From positions 372,001 to 436,000 of the forward strand of contig QPMI01000010.1 of assembly GCA_004431415.1 (NCBI GenBank): a stretch of DNA of 64,000 nt. Reading direction: 5' to 3'. The notes below the pieces were generated by a model. The model was not told the origin of the DNA, made no database searches, and was given only the letters and a program-made list of their open reading frames with translations. How positions within the stretch are numbered: the first letter of the stretch is position 1; each line of letters starts with the position of its first letter. Below, piece after piece: positions 24,401-35,731 of the stretch. The DNA is from Cyanophora paradoxa (lineage: Eukaryota > Glaucocystophyceae > Cyanophorales > Cyanophoraceae). Both the position numbers and the translations under genes were made by a program.

Positions 24401-24977
24401 AACACGGAACGAACGCACAAGTGTACGGGTGTCGCGCGCCGGGCGCGCTGTCGCTGTAAATACAGAAAAGCCGATCCGAAAGGAGATGTGTCGAGTGCCA
24501 TGCGGCCTGCGCATACAATCAATAAAACGGCACAGGCCTAGGCGCGGCTAATTAAAGATTCACGGTCCGAAAATATTAATAGATTTTTCCAATTCGGGAA
24601 GTTAAAGGTCGATCGATTCGGGAGCTGCATGCAGCTGTGCATACGCACCACGAGCGGCGCATAAGCACCATCGCGAAGGCCCCATTCCTCGCCATTTCGA
24701 CGCCCTCCACGTCACCGATGCTGGCGCATCAATTAAAACGTCGACGTTGATCATGAGGGCGCCCCGCAAGGGGCGCCTCGCAAGCTCGAGTGGCGCGCGC
24801 GGCACGGCGCATGCGCATGCGCATGCATGATATATATACGAACCCGGCGCGGCTCAGCGCGTCGAACAGCTCTCGCTCGGAGAAAAGCCCTGCGAAATCG
24901 AACCAGGAGCCGAGCCAGATGACGCGCTCCTCGCGCAGCCATACTTTCGCCCCAATTTCTGTGGACGCGCTGGACAT
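21436..24977 (-). CDS. Unrecognised RS-rich, coiled-coil protein
   Basis: I do not recognise the family. The ATG at 24977 starts MSSASTEIGAKVWLREE, followed by WLGSWFDFAGLFSERELF. Further exons include IGDVEGVEMARNGAFAMVLM (about 24650-24715), YGPLEAVEAMVLQLGQLAL (about 23935-23995), and HPIRVQDRFISINVCGDR with HRTAAGLQRLLHALQKDPWY (23480-23720). A long exon (22605-23429) is rich in Arg-Ser dipeptides (RSRSRSRKR) and ends SAKLQEAFAAFLDRARALL. The last exons are coiled coil: QAEQEAAAARQRANELDLQ, then EKYENVKRAYFDLRAEKERL ending LGELGHNA at the stop (21436-21438). The RS-rich segment suggests a nuclear or RNA-processing role, by inference only. Confidence 0.5.
22956..23001. repeat. GGCCGT hexanucleotide minisatellite
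   Basis: Seven or so copies of GGCCGT/GGCCAT in tandem lie inside the RS-rich exon of the minus-strand gene. There they encode an alternating Ala-Thr string. A length divisible by three keeps the frame. Confidence 0.85.
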
Positions 24978-25809
24978 TGTTCTGCGAACTGTCGACGTCG
25001 CAATATCTATTGAAAGATCGACATCTGGACTGGAACGTACAGATCTAGAGCGGGAGGGGACCGGAGTGCGAGTGACCGGGCCTGGAGCTCGAGAAGGGAG
25101 AGCACTAGTACTAGTACTTCAAAATTCCGAATTTCTGAAGCTCCTCTATGAATTTCCCTCGAGCTCCCTCCGAATTACGAATTCCGAGTTCTGAAGCTCC
25201 TATATATAGCTAGGCCTAGACCTCTCCTCTTCGAATCACGATTCTCAAGCTTAGCTTTCGCGCATATCGCGATCGATATCGGCTCCCGCCTGCGCATGCG
25301 CCAGGCCCTGAGGCTGGCCATGGCGCCCGCCGGGCCGGCCCCCGCCAGGTATACGTATAATAGCCTCCACCTATGGCGCACCATGCATATGGCGCTTACC
25401 GACTCGGCGAGGGCCGCCGGGAGCTCATGCGCATGCGCGTGCACGTGCACGTGCACGTGCACGTGCTCCGGCTCGATCCGACACAGCGAGCTCGACTCGG
25501 CGAGCTCGAGGGCGCTATCATAGTATAGCTAGCGCTCACTGAGTCACCGGCGCGGGGCCGCGACCCTATAGCTAGTGTTAACGTTGATCATGACGAGCTG
25601 CGCGAAAAGCGCATGCATACCGCGGCGCAGGCGCGGCGCCGGCTACGGCCCTGACCGGCATGTGATTCTGACCGGCGCCGTGTTCCTCGAGCACAAGTCG
25701 AGGAGGCCGCGTCCGCCAGCGCCATCAACCTTTTTTTGACCTTGTAGAAGACATACCCCGGCCCGCGAGCCCGCCATCTCTTCCCGCGGCTCGGCCGTGC
25801 GGGCGAGCG
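24978..25809. other. Divergent intergenic region before PMS2
   Basis: This region lies between the start of the minus-strand gene (24977) and the PMS2 start (25810), so it should hold both promoters. It is rich in palindromes, including a GTGCAC run at 25438-25464 and a GCATGCGCATGC run just inside the neighbouring gene. I see no further exon. Confidence 0.4.
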
Positions 25810-28800
25810 ATGCCGTCGAATGCAACCACCGATGCAGCGCGGGGCGCGGCCGCGGCGCCGGAGATCAAGCCGATCGACAGCAGTTCGCGCCACCGGATCT
25901 GCAGCGGGCAGGTCATCCTCGACCTAGCTACCGCCGTCAAGGAGCTCGTCGAGAACGCCGCGGACGCCGGGGCGACGAGCATTGGTGCGCTGGGCCGTGC
26001 ACGAGCCGAGCGAGATGAAGGCTGACGCCGCTGTCGGCGCAGAGGTACGCCTGAAGGACTACGGCGCGGATCAGTTTGAGGTGGCGGACAACGGGAGCGG
26101 CGTGGACCCGGCGAACTACAAGAGCCTAGGTCCGCGCCCTGAATTCGAACGAGCGCGCAAGCTCGGGCGAACCGAGCGCCTGGCGCGCCGCAGCGCTGAA
26201 GCATTGGACGTCCAAGATACGGCGCTTCGAGGATCTGGAGAGCGTCGCGTCGTTCGGGTTCCGCGGGGAAGCGCTCAGCTCGCTCTGCGCCATGTCGACC
26301 CTCGTCGTCACGACGCGCACGGCGGGCCACGAGATCGGCGCCCGCATCGAGTTCGAGCAGAGCGGCAACGTCGCTAAGCAGTCTCCCGCCGCGCGCGAGG
26401 CGAGCCGCGCTCCCGCCCCTTCCCGCTCCCGCCGCGCTGCGCCTTCGAATTTGATCGCGCCCACCCGCGCAGGTCGGCACCACCGTGACGGTCTCGGGGA
26501 TCTTCAAGAACATGCCCGTCCGCGCGGAGAAGTTCAAAAAGGAGGCGCGCCCGCCGGCCGCGCGCTGTACCCGTCCCACGCGCGCTCCGCTGAGGCGCTA
26601 CCCCCCACCCTCAGATCAAGAAAGAGTACTCCCACATGCTCTCCGTCCTGCAGGGGTACGCCGTAGTGCTCTCGGGGGTACGGATCACGGTTTCGAACCA
26701 GCCCGGGAAGGGGTACGCCGGCGAGCGCCGCCCTCGCTGCGGGAAGCTCCAATCTAAATCCATCATCTCCCCGCAGAGCCCGCCAGGTCGTCCTCTCGTC
26801 TCCGGGGGGTACATTGCGCGAGAACGTCGCGAGCGTGTTCGGCAGCAAGCAGGTACCCCCCGAACCCCGTGCCCTGCCGCTCCGCGCGCCGGCCCCTGAA
26901 CCCGCCCCGCCCCGACTCCAGCTGGCGTGCATGGACGATTTCAACGCCGAGGACGGTGCGGGGCCCGACGGAGGCGCGGGCGAGCAGGCGGTACCCCTCA
27001 GGTGAGAGCCGCCTTCGCCCCGCGCGGCCTACGCCTCCGCCTCCGCCGGCCGCTCCGCCCCCGCCTCGACCAACAGCGTCCGCGCAGGATCGCTGGCCTC
27101 GTGTCAAAGGCAGCGCCAGGCAGCGGCCGCGGCAGCGGCGACCGCCAGGTGCCCTCTAACCCCGCCTGACCCCGGTACCGCCTGACCCCGGTACCCCCCA
27201 GTACCTCTTCCTGAACGGCCGGCCGGTGGAGGTCCCCAAGATCTCCAAGGCGATGAACGAAGTGTACAAGGTGCGGCGTACCCTCCCGCATCTCCGCAGT
27301 CGTACCCCCGGACTGAGGCGTACCCCCGTAGTCGTACAACTCGCAGCAGTACCCCGCGTTCTTCCTCGACATCCGCATGGACCGGGGTACGTTGGTTCCC
27401 GTCGCCCCGTTCTCTCCGCCCTCTCTAAGCGCGACTCCCAGGAGCTTACGACGTGAACGTCGTACCCGACAAGAGGAAAGTGATGTTCCACGATCTCGAT
27501 CGCATCCTCTCCATCCTGCGGGTACCCCCCGCCGATCTTGTACCCCCCCTCCCCGCTCAAAACTCGTCGTACCCCCCAGAGTGGGATGGCCTCGCTGTAC
27601 GATCCGAGCCGGGGGTACGACGTGAACGACGCGGCGCGGCCCGGCGGGGGTAGCCTCGTCTCTTCTTCTCGGGCGAGCGGCGCCGCTGGCGGCGCCGGCG
27701 GCGCCCACCTCCTCCGCCTCGAGGCGGGCCCGGCCTCCGCCGCCGACGGGGCCGCCCTCCTTTCCCCCCCCTCCTCCGCCCCCCGCCCCGCTGCCCTACC
27801 CCCCTCCGCGCCCCCCTCGTCCTCCTCCTCCCGCGCCGCGCGGTCCCCCCCCGAGGAGGCCTCCTCCTCCTCCCCCCGTACCCCCGCCGGCCCCGCGTCG
27901 GGCTCCACCCCCCGGACCACCGGACGGAGGGGTACCGGAGCGGTCGACCCCAAAGCGGGGGGCAACCCGTTCGCGGGAAAGGCGTTCGTGCCCAAGCACA
28001 TGCGGGCGGCGGCCGGATCGGGCAGCCAGACAGTGGACCTGACGGCGGACGAGGGCGAGGAAGAGGCGGGCGAGGCGGATGCGGAGGCGGAGGCGGCGGA
28101 TGCGAAGGGACCGGAGGGAAGCCCCCCGAAGGATGCGCGCGTCCGATGCGACTGGGACAGCGTCGCGGCCGGCGTCAGCCCGAAGCAGAGGGCGGCGGCT
28201 ACGGCGGCGGCGGAGGGGGAGGCGGAGGCGGAGGCGGAGGCGGCGGAGGGGGCGGAGGGGCGGCCGGCCCCGAAACGGAGGCGGAAGGCCGCATCGGGTC
28301 CGGCCGGGCCGCCCGTGCCCGGCCTGACCCCCGGGATCGCCGTCCGGGTACAGTGCGACTGGGCGGCCATGGCCGACGACGTACCCTGGGACCCCGAGGC
28401 CCCGGCCCCCGTCGCCGCCGCCGCAGCCGTACCCCCCGCCGGGCTCTTCTCCGGCGCGGAGGGGGACGAGGAGGGGGCCCCGCCCAGCCCCTCCGAAGGG
28501 CCCGGCCTGAAGGTACTCTCCGCGAAGTCTCGTACCCCTCCCCACCCCTAAGCCCCGTCCCTGCAGAGTTTCGCGGGGTACGAGGCGGAGGGGGCGGCGC
28601 GGCGCATGGAGCGGGTCATAGAGAAGGAGCACTTCGGCCAGATGCGCGTCATCGGACAGGCGCGCCCCGTACCCCCCCCCGGCGGTCGATTCCTTGCGTC
28701 CGCGGCGGCTTACCCCCCCCCCCCCCCCAGTTCAACGCGGGGTTCATCATCGCGCAGCTGGGTAGCGACCTCTTCATCATCGACCAGGCGGGCCCCGGCC

Positions 28801-29787
28801 GTACCCCCGTTTTCTTCTTTCCCCGCCCTCGTGACGCGGTACCCCCTTTTTAGCACGCGAGCGACGAGAAGTACCGATTCGAAACGCTGCGACGAACGAC
28901 GTCTCTGCACGTGCAGCCGTTGATAAGGTACTAATCTCCGCCCCCCCCCCCCCCCCCCCCCCATCCCTTCGCCCCCCTTTTCCCCCTTCCCCGAATCCTC
29001 TTTCGCCCTCTCCCCCTCCCCCCCTCCCCCCCCCCCCCCCCCTCGCCCCTGGAGGGGACTCACGCCAGGGGTACCGGCCAGGCCGCTGCCGGTTGAGATG
29101 ACGGCCGCTGAGGAGGTCATCGTCGCGGAGCACAGGGACGCCTTCGTCAAAAACGGGTACCCTGTTTCGATTTCTCTGCTTACGGGTACCCCAACCAATT
29201 CGAAAGCGGCCCCATCCAGGTTCGAACTCGAGTTCGACGAGGAGGCGCCCCCGGGCCGCCGCGTGCGGCTGAAGGCGCGGCCCCAGTCGAAGGACGTTAC
29301 CTTCGGCCCCGACGGTAAGTCAATCTTTATAATTAACGAATCATTATGAACTACAGTTCTTTTAGTTAGCGCAAACTTTCAGCTTATAATTTCAGCAGAC
29401 GTTCTTGAGATTGTGGCTGCGCTGAGGGAAGGAGTGGAGCCGGGGGCTGTACCCCGCCCCTCCCGCGTTCGCGCCATGCTCGCCTCCCGCGCCTGCCGAT
29501 CGTGCGTACCCCCTTTACCCTAAATCTTTTTGCTGTATCCTGACGCGCAGCCTTCTTTTTCTACTCTCTTCAGGGCCATCATGATCGGGGACCCGCTCGC
29601 CGTGCCCGAGATGACCCGGGTACCCCCCGCCCTCCCATTCATTCGCCCCCACGTACCCCTTAAGCTTCGAGCCCTCCCCCCCCAGGTGGTTCGGAACATG
29701 GGTACGATGGATCAGCCGTGGAACTGCCCGCACGGGCGCCCCACCATGCGGCACCTCGTGGACCTCTCTGCCCTGCCCCGTTTGTAG
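25810..29787 (+). CDS. PMS2: DNA mismatch repair endonuclease PMS2 (MutL homologue)
   Basis: MutL-type ATPase that pairs with MLH1 and nicks DNA after mismatch recognition. The start at 25810 precedes [19 protein letters not shown] and [16 protein letters not shown] (motif I, catalytic Glu). Next exons give [68 protein letters not shown] and [17 protein letters not shown] low-complexity linker (27.6-28.5 kb) leads to the C-terminal domain: [19 protein letters not shown] joined by an intron to [10 protein letters not shown]. This gives the metal-binding DQHA(X)2E(X)4E endonuclease motif intact. [14 protein letters not shown] and [12 protein letters not shown] supply the remaining C-terminal motifs; the stop is at about 29787. 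Two introns appear to be GC-AG (26391-26473 and 26545-26614). Both catalytic domains look complete. Confidence 0.95.
28941..28962. repeat. 22-base poly(C) run in a PMS2 intron
   Basis: A C homopolymer on the sense strand, followed by a longer C/T-rich tract to about 29045, lies between the exon ending HVQPLI and the exon beginning with [12 protein letters not shown]. Confidence 0.85.
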
Positions 29788-30716
29788 CTCATTTGTGGCT
29801 GTAAACCAAGCTCAGAGAAAGCTCAGGAAGCTTAGAGAAAAGATGCACGTGTATGCTGCCATGTAGAACCTCGAGCTCTCTGCTCTGCCTCGTACGTGAT
29901 CATGACGGCCCCGCGGCCGGCCCCGCATGGGTGACCCAGGGCGGCTGTGCGTGCGCATGCGTGCGTGTGTTGTGCATGTGCATCGACCGTACGTATACCG
30001 TAGTACGATATATATATATATACACACACACGTGGGCGACCCAGATCTAGATCTAGAGCGGCTTTTGTTTATTCTCAGAAACGTTTTGTGTATACTATAT
30101 ATGATACGGGCATCGATATCGAGCGATATCGCGACCGTCGGACCGCGGCCGCGGGCGTAAGTAGCGTATATATCATATCCATAGTATATATACGTATACC
30201 GTATATCCATAGTATATATACGTATACGTATACGTATCCGCGGCTCCTGAAGTTCTACGTATATATCATATCCATAGTATATATACGTATACGTATACCG
30301 TACATGTACAGCTACTTATACCGGACCAAGCTCATGGTCAATTGCAATTGCAAGCCCTCGCGCAGCCGGATGTCACAGTGTTGTGCTTGTACGGTACGTT
30401 TACTGCGGCAGTAAAAAAGGATCATAGAATTATATACACATACTCACAAGTTCAAAAAAAACTCTACACAAAATTCAAGCTTAACTTAGTAAGACAGGTG
30501 CATATGGTGCAGCAAACATCGCTGCTGGAGAAAACTTGATCATGAAAGAAAAGGCCGACATCGATATCGACGCGTTGCGAGCATAACACAATACTTCCAT
30601 GCATATGCGATCCCTACACGGTAGTCTTGCGCAACTGCACTAGTACTATTACTGCAGCACGTGCACTATATATATACATGAGATTCCCATATATAATCGA
30701 TATATATAGTAGTAAC
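29788..30716. other. Intergenic region after PMS2, TA/CG palindrome arrays
   Basis: No exon is recognised. Alternating TATA and CGTATACG words dominate 30000-30310. A unit containing CATATCCATAGTATATATACG recurs at about 30172-30200, 30203-30225 (partial) and 30266-30290. Confidence 0.5.
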
Positions 30717-30729
30717 TGCCCGACCGAGA
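30717..30729 (+). repeat. Left target-site duplication of SINE
   Basis: The 13-base sequence TGCCCGACCGAGA is identical to 30912-30924. The pair brackets a tRNA-like sequence ending in poly(A), as expected for a retroposed element. Confidence 0.85.
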
Positions 30730-30911
30730 TATACCCGCGCTTTAGCGCAGTGGTATAAGGTCGTGCTACGACCTCCCGGATTCCCGGGTTCGGTTCCTGC
30801 TGTTTCCGCTACGTTGTACTTCGAATCCCTGTGATTCCCGATACCGTGACTTGTATCCTCGTTGTGTACTACGAGTGGGCACGCCCACCGTAGATCTTTA
30901 AAAAAAAAAAA
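30730..30911 (+). mobile_element. tRNA-derived SINE
   Basis: The 182-bp element has a pol III box A (TAGCGCAGTGG, 30743-30753) and box B (GGTTCGGTTCC, 30787-30797) at tRNA-like spacing. An anticodon-arm-like hairpin (AGGTC/GACCT) lies between them. A non-tRNA body of about 100 bases follows, ending in 12 A residues (30900-30911). It does not fold as a functional tRNA because the acceptor ends do not pair. The 13-bp duplications on both sides show insertion by target-primed reverse transcription. It needs a partner LINE elsewhere in the genome. The intact duplications suggest a fairly recent insertion. Confidence 0.85.
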
Positions 30912-30924
30912 TGCCCGACCGAGA
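30912..30924 (+). repeat. Right target-site duplication of SINE
   Basis: TGCCCGACCGAGA directly follows the poly(A) tail and matches 30717-30729 exactly. Confidence 0.85.
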
Positions 30925-31311
30925 ACTTCGGAAATCACTGCTGATTTTATGACTACAGAGAAATCAACGTCAGCTGCAGGGTTTCAAGTTTATGACTACA
31001 AATCACTGCTGATTATATACTACTATACATAGATAGCTACGTAGGGTGCTATTGCAAAACTGCACTGCAGCATCACGATCGATATCGTAATAACTCCCCG
31101 ATCGAAAAATCAACGTGAGTGGATGTGACTGTCAAATGTGACTGCGTTGCGCGCGCCCCTTCCAGGAACATAAACACTGACTCTCGGTTAATTAACTACC
31201 GACCGTCGGACGTATACATATACCAAGCTAAGAGAAAGCTTTCGAAAGCTTAGAGAAAAAAATGTACAGATACCCTAGACGTCGACTGTACAATAAGTTC
31301 AAGGCCTAGGC
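30925..31311. other. Intergenic, short direct repeats
   Basis: AAATCACTGCTGATT occurs at about 30932 and again at about 31000, and TATGACTACA occurs twice between them. No gene is recognised. Confidence 0.4.
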
Positions 31312-33040
31312 CTAAAGGCCTAAAGCAGTGCTAGCACGGCGCGGGGAAGGCCGCATGAGCTTCGCGGGCCGCGGGCTGGTCTGAGGGTCCTTCTCGAATT
31401 CGCTCTTGCTACGTTCGAGGCTGAAATCCAAGTCGGTGTCGAGGGGGAGTGTGAGCGCGCCTGTGAGGCGCGGGGGGGACCCAGCACAGCATGGGCGCCG
31501 GCGCAGCTGCAATGGGTCGACGCCGCGCGTCACCTGAGCGTCGCGAGGCGCGCGGTGTCAACGTTGGCGTCCGCGCGCGGGGCGCCCAAAGAATGGGACG
31601 GGCGCACTGGGCGGCCGGCACGCGGCCGGGGGCTGTCCAAACGGAACCGGTCTTCGCTGGTTTCGAACTCGGGACCACAGTCCTGGAGGCACTCGAGCTC
31701 GTCCAGCTGGTATTTCCACGTTGACAATGTGAGCTCGAGAGTGCTTATACGTACAGCTGGCAATGGGAGAGCTCCGGGCACACCTCAAGCTCCTGCTGCT
31801 CGAATCGCGCGCGAAGGCTGTCGACATCGACGTCGACGCTGCACTCAACCTGACGGCGACGTCGACGGCGGAAACTTGAGAAATCGAGAACAATATTAAA
31901 AGTCACAATAATATAAGCGAATGCCCGTTAACGTTATCGACGCGGAAATTATTAAACACATGTACATGACGAAAATGGGGTGTGAGACGGACCGAGAATG
32001 ATCGCTTGTGCGCAGCGGAATAGGGTCGCAATCGAGGAAGTATTCCTCGCACAGGGACGGAGCCGGTCGATCGCACGTGCACGTACGTACGCGTATACAC
32101 AGCCATCGCTTCGACCGACGGAGGCTGCGCACGCATTTGGGTCCGACGGTCAATATCACGACGACGAATTCGGCAGCTGCATGACCATGCGCATGCCATG
32201 ACGAGTTCTAAGTTCTAACGGCCTAACGGCTGTTTCTTCCGAAGTTATGTATGATACAATTATAAATACATTCACGTTGGCCATGGCCATGGATATCGAA
32301 ACATTTATTTTCTATGCAGAATTCCGAAATGCGGCTGGTTATTATAACGTACGTATACGCGTATGCATGGCGCACCTTCGGTGACGGGGTTCTAACGCTG
32401 TCAGCTCCATCGATATCGATATCTGGTCGATGTCTTGGGCACGCGCACGCAGCGTTGCATGCGCAGTTCTCCTTGCACGAGTCGGAGCCCTCGGAGGACG
32501 GACTTTGCCCGTGCACATGCGCATGCACGTATATATGCATATGCGCGCTACTGCTGCTTGCGCATATGCATGCACTCGCTTTCTCCGGATCCGTGGGTCC
32601 AGCAGATGGCCATAAGCCTGCCGTGCGGTAATGGCAAGCTTAAGTGCTTGAGCGGTGCCACGGTGATCATGGGATGCCATGTAAGAATAAGAAGCAGGCA
32701 CTCACAACGCCTTGAGCTCTCCCGCCGCCGGTCGGAAGTCATGGGCGCTGTGATCGACGGACTGCAAGAGCGGAGTCCGCTGCGGGGCGGCCTGACGAAT
32801 TCGTCGTCTGACGGCCTTCTTCCTTGGCGATTCCGATCCGGATCCTCGAGCTCACCGAGTCGTTTCGTACGGATTGCAGGTTGACGCGACGTCGCGACGC
32901 CGGCCGCCGGCGCTGTCCATGTTGCCAATTGCAAGTTTTCGGACCCGGGAAGGGGCTCGGCCCGGCGCGCGCGCGGCGGCTCAGGCCGCTCAGCCCCAGG
33001 GCCCAGCCTGGCAGGCCGCTCAGAGTCAGCCTTGCTCACT
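31312..33040 (-). CDS. Weak candidate gene, disordered protein
   Basis: Minus-strand frames between 31312 and about 33040 have coding character but no recognised domain. From 5' to 3' they read KRLGELEDPDRNRQGRRPSD (about 32800-32860), a Cys-rich piece near 32440-32480 (SCKENCACNAACACP), STWKYQLDELECLQDCGPEFE (about 31660-31720), and a last piece SLERSKSEFEKDPQTSPRP ending in a stop at about 31312. No start or splice chain can be fixed. It could be a diverged regulatory protein or a chance set of open frames. Confidence 0.25.
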
Positions 33041-34250
33041 AAGTTAGTACTGAGTACTAGTACTCATCAGTGTACTACTCACTGAGTCGGGGACTCGGGG
33101 AGTCGGGGTACTACCGGTACCGGGTAGACTCCGTAGTACACTGTACACCGTACACGACTGTAGTCTCTGTTCATCAATTTTTTTGAACCGTTTGAATTAA
33201 CTTAGTAACCGTACCGGTTGGGGTCCATTTTGGGGCCGCCGGCGCGTCGCCGACTCGCCGTCCGCCGGGCGGCGCGCCGGCGCGGCGCCGCGCCGGGCCG
33301 CCGGCGCGGCGGCGCCGGCGCCGTCGGCCCCATGCCATGATGGCCTGGCAGCCGCGGCCCTCGGCTGAGCAGTGAGCACACTGTGACAGTGACTCAGCAC
33401 TGAGTCATGATCAGCAGAGTAGAGCTCCGACTCTCCGAGTGCTCAGCACTGAGTCAGCCTGGCAGCAGGGCTGCCAGGGCCTAGGCCTGACTCAGTGAAC
33501 AGGCCCGGCCCAGCGCCGGGCCAGCGGGCCCTGACTCAGTGAGCGGGGCCGGCGTGGCGCCGGCGCCCGCCGGCGGCGCCGGGCCGGGCCGCGCGCGGCC
33601 CGGCCGGCCCGCCCGGCGCCGGCGCCGGGCCGGCGGCCGCCGGCCGGCCCGGCGGCCGGGCGGCGGCGCGCCGGCGGCGGCGCCGCCGGCCGCCGCCGGC
33701 CCGCCGGCGGCGCTAGCGCTGGGGCCGGGCCGGCCCGGCCCGGCGCCGGCGGGCCGAGTTTCAAAGTTTACTTAGCTAAGTTAGCTTTACTAGTTAAAAC
33801 GTTACTAAGTTAACTCCATGACGAGTTTTTTTATGGAGTTTCTCGTCACTAATATAATAGTCTCGCCCGCAATAGTCTCTGAATTTTTAAACATTTTGGG
33901 GGCGCATGAAGCCGCACATTAATTTCAAGACCCTAAGATTCTGCTGTATCTACCCCCCAACCGCAGCCAAAAAGCTTCGAATTCAAAATGCATTAAACGC
34001 ATTAATTTATAAAATGGTAATATACAAAAAACCGATCGCGAATCATGATCACATGCGCATGCAAGCCGAAAGTGGAATTCGAAGAAAACGTTACCGAATC
34101 AAACATTAGCAAGTTCCGCAAGTTGCAATTGGTCGATATCTTCTTCAAGCAATTTGGAATCTTTTTGCACTCGAAAAACAAACCTTGCAACTGAAAGAGA
34201 AAAATAATGACTAACTTGCCAGTTAAAGTTTTAGAACAACTCACTCACTG
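33041..34250. other. Intergenic block with extreme GC palindrome islands
   Basis: 33230-33345 and 33500-33760 are almost pure G/C, built from overlapping GGCC, GCGC and GCCGGC words. They are flanked by repeated ACTGAGTC/GACTCAGT words. AT-rich sequence follows (33760-34250). No exon is recognised. Confidence 0.5.
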
Positions 34251-34281
34251 ACTATTTCTGAGTGAGTCTCAGCCTGTTTAA

Positions 34282-34355
34282 CGGTTGGATAGGGGGGTCG
34301 TCCACTGGGCAAGTAACTTTTCTAAGTTATCGGTTGGATAGGGGATCGTCCACTG
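34282..34355 (+). repeat. Direct repeat CGGTTGGATAGGGG..CGTCCACTG
   Basis: Copies at 34282-34307 and 34331-34355 share CGGTTGGATAGGGG followed by TCGTCCACTG, with small differences in the G run. Confidence 0.75.
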
Positions 34356-34467
34356 ACGACGTCCAGACTGGTCCAGTCTAGTCTAACAGTACCGTAAAAC
34401 ACAATAATATGACGGTCAAATTTATGTCGTTATAAAACCGGACCCTTCTCTATGCGAAATAAGACGT

Positions 34468-34630
34468 CCCCAAATTATGTCGGCACAAACTTTTCAAGCT
34501 TGTATGGGGCCTATGGGCCGCCGGGCCGGTGAATTTGATGGGGTACCACTGCGCGTCACGCAGGGCGTGCCCTACTATGACGGCACCAAATTATGTCGTT
34601 ATTTCACATCCGAGGCGACATAATTTGGGG
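34468..34630. mobile_element. MITE-like element with 15-bp terminal inverted repeats
   Basis: CCCCAAATTATGTCG at 34468-34482 is the exact reverse complement of CGACATAATTTGGGG at 34616-34630, enclosing 163 bp. Related internal and flanking words (AAATTATGTCGTTAT at about 34589, AAATTTATGTCGTTAT at about 34419) look like subterminal repeats. No transposase is present. I could not define a target-site duplication, so the true ends may lie slightly further out. Confidence 0.5.
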
Positions 34631-34639
34631 ATGACATAG

Positions 34640-35530
34640 TAAAGTGCGTACCTTATTATTCTGTCCCGAATCGGCATCCGATGATCCTCGGGGTCGATTC
34701 GGCTCCCCCGGCCGGCCCGCGGCCCGCGGGCCCCCGCGGCCCCCGGCCCGGGGCGGCCGCGGGCCGCGGCAGCCTGGCAGCGCGGCGCGGCCGCTCGCCT
34801 CGACGAGCGTCCCCGGCGAGTCGCGGCGGCGACTCCCCGGCGAGTCCCCGCCGACGAGCTCGCAGCCTGGCACTGCGGCAGCTCGGCCGAGTCCCGGAGT
34901 CCGCCGAGTCGGCCCTGAGTCGGCGCCGACTCGGCGCCGACTCGCCGGCGTCGCCGCCGTACGCGTCGGCCGCGGCCGCGGCGGACCGGGTGGCCCGCCC
35001 GGGTCCCCGACGAGTCGACGTCGGCGTCCTATCGACTCGGCGACGTACGTCGGCGTCGACTCGGCGACGTCGGCGTCGACTCGGCGACGACTCGCCGTCG
35101 CCGAGTCGAGTCGCCGACGATATCGATCGCCCGGGCCCGGCGGGCCGTCGACTGGTGCCGACTCACTGCCGACTCAGTGCCGACTCTGCCGATCGCGAGT
35201 CGTGCGGAGTCGCGCCGACCCGGCCCGACCGTCGGACCGTCGGACGTCGACACTGACTCGACAGCCTGATCATGACAGGCGCCAAATTCTCCGCCGGCGC
35301 CAGCTGCAGTTGATGAACTTCGGAAAACTTGAAAGCCCCAACGTGGTCCGTGCACGTGGCACGGTGGCACCCCGCTTTTTTCTCATTCGAGGCTCGAAAT
35401 TAAAAGAGCGCTTGAAGCAGAGCCACTGCCCATGCGGACTGCCCCACGACCACTGGCCGGGCCGGCCCAGGGCCCCGGGGGCCCTGGCCCCTGGCCCCTC
35501 AGATGAGTTCGAGTGAGAGGATCAGATTCA
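34640..35530. repeat. GACTCGGCG-rich repeat island
   Basis: A very GC-rich block is dominated by variants of GTCGACTCGGCGACG. At 35031-35100 the unit TCGACTCGGCGACGTCGGCG recurs three times with changes. Open frames through this block are Arg/Ser/Pro strings explained by the repeat. No exon is recognised. Confidence 0.55.
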
Positions 35531-35731
35531 GATTCGCTGCTGAAGCCCTAATTAATGAAAATGCCACTGGGTGCCTGCCTATCTCTGGAACTGCGGGTTT
35601 CTAATGAAACGTCGCGGGTAGGGGGGAGGGAGGGGGGGGGGGAAGGGAGGGAGGGAGGCGGGGGAGGGAGGATGGGGGTAGGGGGGGGAGGGAGGGTCAG
35701 CGTGGCGACGTGCGAGTGCGGCGGCGGGGCG

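Noticed and set aside
27156-28370. 404-codon minus-strand open frame
   Set aside because: It lies antisense to PMS2 exons whose homology is certain; high GC suppresses stops on the opposite strand.
28146-28853. Long plus-strand open frame rich in Gly/Arg
   Set aside because: It is a shadow of the PMS2 linker in another frame; repeated GGCGGAGGC triplets explain the open frame.
30735-30810. Apparent tRNA-Ser(GCT)-like gene
   Set aside because: Boxes A and B and an anticodon-like loop are present, but the acceptor ends do not pair. The sequence continues into a poly(A)-tailed body with target duplications, so it is a SINE.
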